This document shows, piece after piece, positions 24,619 to 32,510 of a stretch of 32,510 bases of DNA. The notes below the pieces were generated by a model. It made no database searches, was not told the DNA's origin, and saw only the letters and a list, made by a program, of their open reading frames with translations. Origin of the DNA: Candidatus Cloacimonadota bacterium (GTDB lineage Bacteria > Cloacimonadota > Cloacimonadia > Cloacimonadales > JAOZMQ01); assembly GCA_029934195.1 (NCBI GenBank), contig JAOZMQ010000002.1, positions 1-32,510 on the forward strand, written 5' to 3'. The position numbers and the translations under genes were made by a program. Numbering within the stretch: position 1 is the first letter of the stretch; every line of letters starts with the position of its first letter.

Positions 24619-26957
24619 TGGCAGAAAAAAGAAAAAAAGCAAAAAAAAGGAATTCTAAAAAAGTAGAAAGTAATTTATCTTCTATTATTAATTCAATTTT
24701 TTTGATGTTTTTGTCTTTATTGTTATTTGTTTCATTGCTTGTTAGTAATGAAAACCTTGAAAATGATTTTAATGTTTTACAAAATAGTAATTTAACTTTT
24801 TTTAAAATTATAAGTTTAGATTTTCCTGAAGTCTCTAATCCAATAGGACCTTTTGGTGTTTTTTTTGGATATTCTTTATATCTTTTTATTGGAAAATTTT
24901 TTTCATTATTATTCCTATTTGGGTTGTTGGTGTATTGTTTTTTCTCAATATTTTATAAAAATCGTATAGACTTAAAATTAAAAACTATTAGTTTTATTAT
25001 TTTTTCTTTTTTTTTGAATCTTTCTTTATTAACTTCTCAAAAGTTTTATGACTCAAATAATGGTTGGTTATTAAAAAAGATTTTTAATTTTTTAGATAGT
25101 ATTTTCAATCATACTGGAACTTTGATTTTGTCATCAGCGTTTTGTATTTTAAGTTTATTAGTTTTATTTGAAATTGAAAATGTAAAAAATTTTATAGTAA
25201 TGGTTTTTAATATGATTTTCGGTGGAATTATTTCATTATTAAGAATTGCTTTCAGAATAAAGAAAAAAGAAGTGAAGAAAAATCATAACAATAAATCAAA
25301 AAGAAATTTACCGGAGCTTTCAGATTTTACAGAGTATGAAGAAGTTTCTGAAAAAAGTGAACCAACAATTATTGATCACGCTTTAATTGGTAGCAAAAAT
25401 GAAATACAATCCAATAAACAGGAAATTATTAAGAATACTAAAGATAATATTAAAAAGGAAACAGTCCTCCCTGAACCTGAAATTGTGGAGCCAATGTTTG
25501 AATTTTATGTAAAACCTGATATTAATACTTTTTTATCCTCTCCAATTAAACTTTCAAAGAAAGATAGAGAAGAAACAGAAGAAGGAATTAAACAAATTAG
25601 TGCAATTTTGAGAGATAAATTAGCAGAATTTGGTGTTGATTCAAACGTAAAAAATGTAAATATTGGACCCATTATTACACAATACGAAATTGAACCGGCT
25701 CCAGGTATCAAGGTGAGTAAATTTCAATCTTTATCTGATGATTTAGCTTTAGCAATAAAAGCAAAGAGTATTAGAGTTCAAGCACCGATACCGGGAAGAG
25801 GGTTAATTGGAATAGAAGTTCCAAATGTAAACAAAGATATAATTTATCTCAAAGATATTCTTCTTTCTGATGTAATGAAAAATGATAAATCAGCAATTGC
25901 AATTGGTCTCGGTAAAGATATTGCTGGTAATCCTGTGATTTCAAATTTGGCTAAAATGCCACATTTACTTATTGCAGGAGCTACAGGAGCTGGGAAAAGT
26001 GTTTGTATAAATACTCTAATAAACAGCATCTTGTTATTAAAAACACCTGACGAAGTAAGAATGGTTTTAATTGACCCTAAACGTATTGAATTATCTGGTT
26101 ATGAAGGTATTCCGCATTTAATACAAAATGTTGTAACAGATCCAGATGATGCTTTTGCTGCCCTAAATTGGGGGGTAAAAGAAATGGAAAGAAGATATTC
26201 TCTTTTACAAAAATATAAAGTTAGAGATTTAATCGGATACAATCAAAAAGTCAATAAACTGAAAGAAAGTGAGCCGGAATTAGAAGATATTGTTTTACCA
26301 TATATTGTAATAATTGTAGATGAGTTTGCAGATTTAATTATGACAGCGGGAAAAGAAGTTGAAGTGCCTATTACAAGATTAGCACAAATGGCTCGTGCTA
26401 TTGGTATTCATCTTATTTTGGCAACACAACGTCCTTCAACAAAGGTTATAACCGGTGTTATTAAAGCTAATTTTCCTTCAAGGATAGCTTTTCAGGTGTC
26501 ATCAAAAATTGATTCCAGAGTAATTCTCGATTCAAATGGGGCGGAGGCTTTATTGGGTCGTGGTGATATGTTATTTTTACCACCGGGAATGGCTATTCCG
26601 CAAAGAATACATGGTGCTTTTATGTCTGATGATGAAATTGAAAATCTCATTGAATATCTTAAATTGCAACCAAAACCGGAATATCAAATCGAAATGATTG
26701 AATCAGAAGAAACTGATATCGCTTCATTTGATTATGATGATGAATTGTTTCCTGATGCTGCTCGTGCTGTAGTTACATCAAATACAGCTTCAGTTTCAAT
26801 GCTACAAAGACATTTTAAAATAGGTTATGCAAGAGCAGGAAGACTAATTGATTTATTAGAAAAATCAGGGATTGTAGGACCACATGTTGGTAGTAAAGCA
26901 AGAGAAGTTTTATCAACTGTCGAAGATTTAAAGGTTTATGGGTTTTGGAATGAATAA
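24618..26957 (+). CDS. ftsK: FtsK/SpoIIIE DNA translocase
   Basis: This 779-residue septal DNA pump clears and dimer-resolves the chromosome terminus. It has four hydrophobic segments at the N-terminus (about 20-185), then a charged linker. The alpha-beta motor has Walker A GATGAGKSV (Lys460), DPKRIELSGYEGIPHL and IIVDEFADLIM. The C-terminal gamma winged helix (FPDAARAVV...LQRHFKIGYARAGRLIDLLE...GPHVGSKAREVL) normally reads polar KOPS/SRS sequences. The linker is short compared with E. coli FtsK, as in SpoIIIE-type proteins. It is one of two chromosome-maintenance genes near the probable origin, the other being dnaA. Confidence 0.97.
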   Translation: MAEKRKKAKKRNSKKVESNLSSIINSIFLMFLSLLLFVSLLVSNENLENDFNVLQNSNLTFFKIISLDFPEVSNPIGPFGVFFGYSLYLFIGKFFSLLFLFGLLVYCFFSIFYKNRIDLKLKTISFIIFSFFLNLSLLTSQKFYDSNNGWLLKKIFNFLDSIFNHTGTLILSSAFCILSLLVLFEIENVKNFIVMVFNMIFGGIISLLRIAFRIKKKEVKKNHNNKSKRNLPELSDFTEYEEVSEKSEPTIIDHALIGSKNEIQSNKQEIIKNTKDNIKKETVLPEPEIVEPMFEFYVKPDINTFLSSPIKLSKKDREETEEGIKQISAILRDKLAEFGVDSNVKNVNIGPIITQYEIEPAPGIKVSKFQSLSDDLALAIKAKSIRVQAPIPGRGLIGIEVPNVNKDIIYLKDILLSDVMKNDKSAIAIGLGKDIAGNPVISNLAKMPHLLIAGATGAGKSVCINTLINSILLLKTPDEVRMVLIDPKRIELSGYEGIPHLIQNVVTDPDDAFAALNWGVKEMERRYSLLQKYKVRDLIGYNQKVNKLKESEPELEDIVLPYIVIIVDEFADLIMTAGKEVEVPITRLAQMARAIGIHLILATQRPSTKVITGVIKANFPSRIAFQVSSKIDSRVILDSNGAEALLGRGDMLFLPPGMAIPQRIHGAFMSDDEIENLIEYLKLQPKPEYQIEMIESEETDIASFDYDDELFPDAARAVVTSNTASVSMLQRHFKIGYARAGRLIDLLEKSGIVGPHVGSKAREVLSTVEDLKVYGFWNE

Positions 26958-27570
26958 AATATTAGTGTTTTTTGCGGTTATTCAAACAATAAGTTGTTCT
27001 CTTTTTTCAAATGAAAGTGATTTATTGATAAAAAAAATGTTTTCAAGATACGAAGATATTAATACCTTTAAAGCTGATTTTGAACAATATAATTATTGGA
27101 GTGAAATCCAAATTGAGAAAAAATCTATAGGTGTAATTATTTATAATGAAAAAAAAATGTTGTTAAAATATTCAGATCCGGAAGGTCAATTATTGTTAAT
27201 TGATAATAGAAAACTAACAATGTATGATGCAAAATCAGAACAGGCGATAATCACCAATATAAAAGATATTGTTTCAGAAATGAAACCAATAAAAATTATT
27301 CAATATTATGCAAAAAATGCAAAATTTTCTTTAGATAAAACAAATAATCAAAATTTAATTGTGTTAGATATTATAAATGATGAATTTATAAGTAAAATAG
27401 AAGTGACACTTTCTGATGATTTTATTATAGAAAAATTAAAGTATTATGATTTAGAAAATAACACTGTTTTATACGAATTTAGTAATATTCGAATTAATTG
27501 TAAAATTATGGAAGATATTTTTGATGTTAATTTGCCAGAAAACACATCAATAATTGATAATAGGAGATAA
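26950..27570 (+). CDS. lolA: Outer-membrane lipoprotein carrier LolA
   Basis: LolA shuttles lipoproteins through the periplasm to the outer membrane. The protein has a signal peptide, then the family opening DLLIKKMFSRYEDINTFKADFEQ, followed by alternating strands such as GVIIYNEKKMLLKYSDPEGQLLLIDNRKLTMYD, which is the LolA half-barrel. An ATG at 26938 would add MGFG before the signal sequence. The ATG at 26950 gives a clean 206-residue precursor and overlaps the ftsK stop by eight bases. The signal ends ISCSLFS; Cys16 could be a lipidation site, but cleavage after LFS is the more usual LolA form. Several lipoproteins in the window are its likely cargo. Confidence 0.9.
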   Translation: MNKILVFFAVIQTISCSLFSNESDLLIKKMFSRYEDINTFKADFEQYNYWSEIQIEKKSIGVIIYNEKKMLLKYSDPEGQLLLIDNRKLTMYDAKSEQAIITNIKDIVSEMKPIKIIQYYAKNAKFSLDKTNNQNLIVLDIINDEFISKIEVTLSDDFIIEKLKYYDLENNTVLYEFSNIRINCKIMEDIFDVNLPENTSIIDNRR

Positions 27571-27575
27571 TAATT

Positions 27576-28628
27576 ATGATTGCAGTAATTATGGCTGGAG
27601 GAATAGGAACTCGATTTTGGCCTTTAAGTCGAATAAAAAAACCAAAACAATATTTGAAAATTGTGTCAGAAAAATCAATGATTAGAATGACTGTTGACCG
27701 TCTATTAAATAAAATATCAATAAAAGATATTTATGTTGTTACTTCGTTAGCACAAGTTGAATTAGTAATAAGGGAGATTCCGGAACTTTCAGAGAAAAAT
27801 ATAATATTGGAACCTTTTGGAAGAAATACAGCTCCTTGTATAGCGTTAAGTGCACTCTATTTATCAAGATTATATAAAAGTGATGAATTAATGTTTGTAC
27901 TTCCTGCTGATCATTTAATTGAAAATGAAGATAAGTTTATAGAATATTTAGAACGAGCAATTGTAGCTGCGGAAGATAAAAATTTAGTAACATTTGGTAT
28001 TGAACCAGATTATCCTGCAACCGGTTATGGTTATATTGAAGCTTCAGAAGAAGAGAAATATTATAAAATGTTTAACGTGAAACAATTTAAAGAAAAACCT
28101 AATTATGAAACAGCAAAGAAATTTATTGATGCTGGAAATTTTTTCTGGAATAGTGGAATGTTCTTATGGAGAATAGATGTTATTTTAGGAAATTTTAAAA
28201 ACTTACTACCTAAAGTTTCACAATTACTTGAAAAGATTTCCAATAAATGGGAAAATGAAATTGTTGATATTAGTGCTGAATACGAACAAATGCCAAAAAT
28301 TCCAATTGATATTGGTATTATGGAACAAGCTGAAAAAAGAATTGTCGTTCCTGTAAAATTTGGCTGGAGTGATGTCGGTGGATGGAAAGCTCTTTATGAT
28401 ATTTCTGAAAAAGATGAAAACCAAAATGTTATACCTGTTAATTGCACAGAAATTAATTCAAAAAATTGTTTAGTGATTTCTGATAAAAAGGTTTCTTTAA
28501 TTGATATTGATGATTTAATAATTGTTGATACTAAAGATGCTTTACTAATTTCCCGAAAAAATAGTTCTGAAAAAGTGAAAACGATTGTAGATTTATTGAA
28601 AAAAAACAATGAAAAAAGGTATTTGTAA
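27576..28628 (+). CDS. manC: Mannose-1-phosphate guanylyltransferase
   Basis: This enzyme makes GDP-mannose from mannose-1-phosphate and GTP for surface polysaccharides. The 350-residue protein carries the pyrophosphorylase motif MAGGIGTRFWPLSRIKKPKQY (6-26), EPFGRNTAP (79-87), LPADH (109-113), FFWNSGMF and FGWSDVGGW, then a short left-handed helix region. It lacks the C-terminal phosphomannose isomerase domain of bifunctional ManC enzymes. GGAGA lies upstream of the ATG. It is followed by a 176-base gap before the GGGP synthase gene, where a new transcript may start. Confidence 0.95.
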   Translation: MIAVIMAGGIGTRFWPLSRIKKPKQYLKIVSEKSMIRMTVDRLLNKISIKDIYVVTSLAQVELVIREIPELSEKNIILEPFGRNTAPCIALSALYLSRLYKSDELMFVLPADHLIENEDKFIEYLERAIVAAEDKNLVTFGIEPDYPATGYGYIEASEEEKYYKMFNVKQFKEKPNYETAKKFIDAGNFFWNSGMFLWRIDVILGNFKNLLPKVSQLLEKISNKWENEIVDISAEYEQMPKIPIDIGIMEQAEKRIVVPVKFGWSDVGGWKALYDISEKDENQNVIPVNCTEINSKNCLVISDKKVSLIDIDDLIIVDTKDALLISRKNSSEKVKTIVDLLKKNNEKRYL

Positions 28629-28804
28629 AAAAGAAAGCTTTCAAATATGTGTTTGATTGCAAATAAAAAATATTTTAAGGTTAAAACTAATCTTAGAGAA
28701 ATTTTGGTGAATTTGGTTAGTTATTGGCTTTTTTCTAATTTTAATGATAATTAATAATGTTTTCCAATAAAAAAAACTGATTGTTGATAATAAAAGGAGT
28801 GATT

Positions 28805-29563
28805 TTGAGAACAGATGTTTATGAAAAAATGTTGAGTATAAAAAAAAATGGAGCAGGATATTTCTGTCTAATTGATCCAGATAAACAAAGTATCTCAAAT
28901 TCTGTAGATTTAGCAATTAACTGCGAAAAAAATGGGGCTGACGTTATTCTTATTGGTGGAAGTTTAATGTTGAAGCAAAATTTTCTAACTTCAATAAAAG
29001 AAATAAAAAAAAATATTGAAATACCTGTTGTAATATTTCCGGGTATTTTCAATTTTGTTTCTCCTGATGCTGATGCTTTGTTGTTGCTAAGTATGTTAAG
29101 CAGTAGAAATCCTCAATTATTGATTGGTGAACAAGTAAGATCAGCACCACTAATAAGAAATTACAATTTGGAATCAATTGGAACTGCATATCTTTTAATT
29201 GATTCTGGAAATATGACATCCGTACAATATATGAGTAATAGCTTACCAATTCCAAACACAAAAAATGATATTGCTGTAGCTCATGCTTTGGCAGGTGAAT
29301 ATCTTGGAATGAAGATGATTTATCTCGAAGCAGGAAGTGGAGCAAAACAATCTGTACCAGAATCTATGATTTCAGCCATATCAGATGTAGTTTCGATTCC
29401 AATTATTGTTGGTGGTGGAATTACAAAACCGGAGATAGCATACGACAAGGTTGTTGGTGGTGCAGATTTTGTAGTAACAGGAACGGTTTTAGAAAACGGT
29501 TGTAGTAATAATAAAATAAAAGAATTTTCAGAAGCAATTCATGAAGCAGGTAGAAAAAAATGA
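28805..29563 (+). CDS. Geranylgeranylglyceryl phosphate synthase family (PcrB/GGGPS)
   Basis: GGGPS couples geranylgeranyl diphosphate (or a related prenyl diphosphate) to glycerol-1-phosphate, the first step of archaeal ether lipids. With a TTG start at 28805 (AAGGAG at 28794-28799, five-base spacing) it has 252 residues; upstream TTGs at 28781 and 28784 are less well placed. Phosphate- and prenyl-binding motifs are intact: DPDK (24-27), GGS (51-53), LIGEQVRSAP, YLEAGSGA (173-180), GGGI (203-206) and TGT (225-227). Group II GGGPS occurs in Bacteroidetes and some archaea, and FCB bacteria with archaeal-type lipid genes have been described. The product length and lipid made are not known. It overlaps the next gene by ATGA. 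Confidence 0.9.
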   Translation: MRTDVYEKMLSIKKNGAGYFCLIDPDKQSISNSVDLAINCEKNGADVILIGGSLMLKQNFLTSIKEIKKNIEIPVVIFPGIFNFVSPDADALLLLSMLSSRNPQLLIGEQVRSAPLIRNYNLESIGTAYLLIDSGNMTSVQYMSNSLPIPNTKNDIAVAHALAGEYLGMKMIYLEAGSGAKQSVPESMISAISDVVSIPIIVGGGITKPEIAYDKVVGGADFVVTGTVLENGCSNNKIKEFSEAIHEAGRKK

Positions 29564-30351
29564 TAGATATCCATACTCACATATTACCTAACATAGATGA
29601 TGGCTCCAAAAGTTTACAAATATCTCTTGATACTTTAAGTCTAATGGTTGAAAAAGGTGTTAAAGAAGTAGTATTAACACCTCATTATTTAAGTGGTGCT
29701 TATGATAATTCTCCACAAATAATTAATAGTGCTTTTATTGAGTTTGAGAAGGAAGTTAAACGAAAAAAAATTGATATAATTTTACATAAAGGAACAGAAG
29801 TTTTCTTAAATAATTATGTTTTTCATGATGATTTAATTTATAAATTTGCAATTGATAAAACAAAATTTATTTTAGTTGAAACAAATATGCAAGAGATTCC
29901 CGACAACATTTTTACACATTTATATAATATAGCAAAGAATGATTATCAACCAATTTTAGCTCATCCAGAGCGTTATCAAGATATCATTAGAAATCCAAAT
30001 TTAGCTCTTGATTTTATTCATAGAAATGTATTGTTACAGATCAATGCTGGAAGTTTACTTGGAATGTATGGAAAGAGAATCAAAGAAACTGCTTGGGAAT
30101 TGTTAAATAGAGGATATGCACATTTTTTGGCTTCAGATAATCATTGCCAAAATATGGAATATGTCTTACCGATTGCAATTGAGGTTATTAAAGAAAACAT
30201 TGATTCTTATACCAGTAAACTTTTAACAGAAATAAATCCTGCTAAAATTTTTTCAGGTGAGAAAATTGAGTTTTTCTATTTAAGTGCAGATAGTAATTAT
30301 AAGAAACGTTCTTTTTTTGCAAAAATAAATGATTATTTTAGGAAAAAATGA
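29560..30351 (+). CDS. PHP-family tyrosine-protein phosphatase (CpsB/YwqE type)
   Basis: This is a 263-residue metal-dependent phosphatase with PHP motifs in the CpsB order: DIHTHILPNIDDG (3-15, His5 and His7), TPH (His42), LAHPERY (His135, Glu137 and Arg138) and ASDNH (Asp193, His195). In Gram-positive bacteria such enzymes dephosphorylate the tyrosine kinase that regulates capsule synthesis. In the FCB group the role is uncertain, and no BY-kinase gene is in the window. The ATG overlaps the preceding TGA and the next gene starts four bases inside its end, so GGGPS, this gene and the SDR gene form one coupled unit. Confidence 0.9.
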   Translation: MIDIHTHILPNIDDGSKSLQISLDTLSLMVEKGVKEVVLTPHYLSGAYDNSPQIINSAFIEFEKEVKRKKIDIILHKGTEVFLNNYVFHDDLIYKFAIDKTKFILVETNMQEIPDNIFTHLYNIAKNDYQPILAHPERYQDIIRNPNLALDFIHRNVLLQINAGSLLGMYGKRIKETAWELLNRGYAHFLASDNHCQNMEYVLPIAIEVIKENIDSYTSKLLTEINPAKIFSGEKIEFFYLSADSNYKKRSFFAKINDYFRKK

Positions 30352-31304
30352 AATCACTTCTAATAACTGGTTTTTCAAATATTGTAGAATCTTCTCTATT
30401 AAAAAAGATAAACAAAAAAAAATATGCAATTTCTGTATTACTAACAGAGGAAGAAAATCAGAAATTTAATAGAAAATATGACAAGAAATTTGAAAAAATC
30501 ATTATTGATTTTGATAATATTCAGGGATTTAAGGAATTATTACAAACACATTCTTGGGATATTATAGTTCATGTTGGTACACCTAAAAAAAGTAATAATT
30601 GTATAAAAAAAAAATATTTCAATGTAAATTTTAAAGAGCAATTAATCATAAATGCTTTGAAAAATAAATCTAAAATTCTTTATTGCTCTTCAGTTGATGT
30701 TTTTGGTACTATTCCTTTGGAGTTACCGGCTAATAACGAAACAGAAAAAGTAGAAGGGAAATGTATAAGATCGAATTTTAGTTTAACAGAAAAAATATTT
30801 TTTAAATACTTAATGAATGGTTTAGATGCATATATTATCAGAGCTTCATTACTTTATGGTAAAAATGTTGAAGGTTTTTCTTCCTTTTTATTGAAAAAAA
30901 TTATAAATAAAAACTTATATTTACCGAACAAAAAACACTGGATTCATTTATTGAATATTGAAACATTAATAGATGCTCTTGTAATGATAATTGATAATGA
31001 TTATTCTAATAATAGAATTTTTTTATTAGCTGATAAAGATCCAATATTGTTGCGAGATTTAGTTAATTTTATTTATAAATCAATTCACAAGAAAGATTTT
31101 CCACAGAATAGAATTATATGGAAAAAGTATTTTTTTATAGCAGAGAAAATTTGCTCATTCATGAAATGGAATGATAAAAAGAGATTGATTCAATTGCTTA
31201 ATAATAGCTGGTTTTACGAAAGTGATTTCTCTTGTGAAAGGTTATTTCTTAAAAAAAAAAATACAATTCCAAGCTTTCAAGAAGTTTTAAATGAATATAA
31301 TTAA
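30348..31304 (+). CDS. Extended SDR (NAD-dependent epimerase-like) protein with degenerate motifs
   Basis: This 318-residue protein has the overall pattern of sugar-nucleotide epimerases/dehydratases: an N-terminal Rossmann strand, YCSSVDVFG (112-120), IIRASLLYG and a WIHLLNIETLIDALV segment. Two key motifs are altered. The dinucleotide loop reads TGFSNIVESS (7-16), lacking the second and third glycines of TGxxGxxG. The YxxxK site reads S145-LTE-K149, with no tyrosine in place (Phe144 is one position earlier). It may bind a cofactor differently or be non-catalytic. AGGA precedes the ATG. It is coupled to the PHP phosphatase gene. Confidence 0.82.
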   Translation: MKSLLITGFSNIVESSLLKKINKKKYAISVLLTEEENQKFNRKYDKKFEKIIIDFDNIQGFKELLQTHSWDIIVHVGTPKKSNNCIKKKYFNVNFKEQLIINALKNKSKILYCSSVDVFGTIPLELPANNETEKVEGKCIRSNFSLTEKIFFKYLMNGLDAYIIRASLLYGKNVEGFSSFLLKKIINKNLYLPNKKHWIHLLNIETLIDALVMIIDNDYSNNRIFLLADKDPILLRDLVNFIYKSIHKKDFPQNRIIWKKYFFIAEKICSFMKWNDKKRLIQLLNNSWFYESDFSCERLFLKKKNTIPSFQEVLNEYN

Positions 31305-31330
31305 ACTAAAAAAAGAATAGTGAGGTATAA

Positions 31331-32320
31331 ATGCAAAAGAAGAAAAATGAATTATTGGAAAAATTAGCTCAGTCTAAAGAAAAAATTATTAAAGAAATAG
31401 GTAAAGTTATTATTGGTCAGGATAAAGTTCTTGAAGAAATTGTGATTGCTCTATTTGCAAATGGACATTGTTTATTAGAAGGAGTACCTGGTTTAGCAAA
31501 GACTTTAATGGTTTCAACTTTATCAAAAATTCTTGATTTGAAATTTAGTAGAATTCAGTTTACTCCGGACTTAATGCCATCAGATATTACCGGTACGGAT
31601 ATTTTAGCAGAAAATAAATCAGATGGAAAAAGATATTTTGAATATATAAAAGGTCCAATATTTTCAAATATAATTCTCGCGGATGAAATAAACAGAACAC
31701 CGCCAAAAACACAATCTGCTTTATTACAGGCTATGCAGGAATATCAGGTTACAGCAGGTAATGAAACTTATACTCTTGAACAACCTTTTTTAGTTTTAGC
31801 AACACAAAATCCAATTGAACAAGAAGGAACATATCCGCTACCGGAAGCTCAATTAGATAGATTTATGTTTAATATTTTTATAGATTATCCCTCTTATGAA
31901 GAAGAGAAAAAAATTGTGAAACAAACGACATCCGGTGAAGAGAAAGACGTTGTGCCAGTTTTATCGGGGAAAGAAATTGTTAAATTACAACAAATAATTA
32001 AAGAATTACCGGTGAGCGAACATGTTTTGGATTTTGCGGTAAAATTAGTTCGTTCAACGCGTCCTAAAACAAAGGAAGCTCCTGATTTTATTAAAAAATT
32101 TGTAAATTGGGGAGCTGGACCAAGAGCATCTCAATATTTGATTTTAGCTGGAAAAGTTAGAGCAGCTTTATATGGAAGGCTTACACCATCAGTTGATGAT
32201 ATTAAACAGATTGCTGAGATTGTATTACAACATCGTGTTCTAATTTCTTTTACAGCGGAAGCTGATGGTTTGAGAGCAAAAGATATTATAAAAAGATTGA
32301 TTGATGAAATTGATTCATAA
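31331..32320 (+). CDS. MoxR-family AAA+ ATPase
   Basis: A 329-residue chaperone-type ATPase of the MoxR family, which activates or matures partner proteins, often with von Willebrand factor A domains. It has IIGQDKVLEEI, Walker A GVPGLAKT (51-58), FTPDLMPSDITGTD, Walker B ADEINR (117-122), the family motif AMQEYQVT and ATQNPIEQEGTYPLPEAQLDRFMF (sensor Asn160 and arginine region). AGGT lies upstream. The usual DUF58 and VWA partner genes do not follow directly; the next gene begins only after 170 bases. The partner is therefore unknown. Confidence 0.95.
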   Translation: MQKKKNELLEKLAQSKEKIIKEIGKVIIGQDKVLEEIVIALFANGHCLLEGVPGLAKTLMVSTLSKILDLKFSRIQFTPDLMPSDITGTDILAENKSDGKRYFEYIKGPIFSNIILADEINRTPPKTQSALLQAMQEYQVTAGNETYTLEQPFLVLATQNPIEQEGTYPLPEAQLDRFMFNIFIDYPSYEEEKKIVKQTTSGEEKDVVPVLSGKEIVKLQQIIKELPVSEHVLDFAVKLVRSTRPKTKEAPDFIKKFVNWGAGPRASQYLILAGKVRAALYGRLTPSVDDIKQIAEIVLQHRVLISFTAEADGLRAKDIIKRLIDEIDS

Positions 32321-32429
32321 TTCGGATAGTGAGAAATTTTCTTCATTATTAGAGAATTCAATATTGCTTTGTAATAATATTTCTTTTTAGTATCTCATAT
32401 ATAAAAGAAATCAAAATAAATTTATTAGT

Positions 32430-32466
32430 AATGAGAAACAAAGTGAAAATCCCACTTTTAATCATT
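32430..32466. repeat. Nested inverted repeat in the leader of the right-edge gene
   Basis: AAAGTG (32440-32445) pairs with CACTTT (32453-32458), and AATGA (32430-32434) with TCATT (32462-32466). This forms an interrupted stem 24 bases before the next start codon. It is followed by A rather than T, so it is not a plus-strand terminator; a leader or operator role is possible. Confidence 0.4.
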
Positions 32467-32490
32467 AAAAATCTACAACAGGAGGGCATA

Positions 32491-32510
32491 ATGAGAGTTT
32501 TATCTCGTGA
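32491..32510 (+). CDS. Start of an unidentified gene truncated by the window edge
   Basis: An excellent ribosome binding site, AGGAGG, lies six bases before the ATG at 32491. The visible residues are MRVLSR. Nothing more can be said; the gene continues past the right edge. Confidence 0.55.

Noticed and set aside
28629..28804. Small gene or RNA between manC and GGGPS
   Set aside because: No frame with a start signal and no stable GC-containing fold; only a GAAAGCTTTC palindrome (28633-28642) stands out.

Overview
This 32.5 kb window is a very AT-rich bacterial chromosome segment, roughly a quarter G+C judging by eye. It contains no phage, transposon, CRISPR array, rRNA or tRNA that I can support. 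The cell is a diderm with lipid A and outer-membrane biogenesis: LpxK, an LptE-like lipoprotein, LolA, a SurA-like chaperone and several lipoproteins. It also has a secreted C25 (gingipain-type) protease with a Por/FlgD-like C-terminal domain, and a bacterial geranylgeranylglyceryl phosphate synthase. Together these suggest a member of the FCB superphylum, most likely Candidatus Cloacimonadota or a relative. That placement is an inference from gene content and composition, not from a marker-gene tree.

Layout. Positions 1-331 are gene-poor and hold a short direct repeat. From 332 to 14110 every gene is on the minus strand. In transcription order these are dnaA, a gap, a two-domain lipoprotein, a parvulin lipoprotein, a SurA-like PPIase, pgpA, yajC, def, fmt, a DUF116 membrane protein, a cobalamin adenosyltransferase, a MORN-repeat protein, lpxK and the C25 protease. 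Both flanks of dnaA (12488-12778 and 14111-14946) carry clustered DnaA boxes. The upstream flank is extremely AT-rich, and gene orientation flips there, so this is the probable chromosomal origin.

From 14947 to 20977 the plus strand encodes a zinc-ribbon membrane protein, a heterodimeric ABC exporter with one degenerate ATP site, and a putative glycoside-hydrolase lipoprotein. The last gene converges on purE, whose intrinsic terminator overlaps the hydrolase stop codon. purE and an HTH-EIIA fusion gene form a small minus-strand pair (20989-22152). From 22262 to the end the plus strand is a tightly packed series: lptE-like, rluB-like, ychF, ftsK, lolA, manC, then GGGP synthase, a CpsB-type PHP phosphatase, a degenerate SDR protein and a MoxR ATPase, with the first codons of another gene at the edge.

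The window is mainly core housekeeping and envelope biology: replication initiation, chromosome translocation, N-terminal formylation and deformylation, lipid A, phospholipid and possibly ether-lipid synthesis, and export of lipoproteins and polysaccharide precursors. I found no convincing new multi-gene system. The most interesting points are the origin architecture, a probable CTG start codon in fmt with a CTGA overlap onto def, the archaeal-type lipid gene, and several proteins with altered catalytic motifs.
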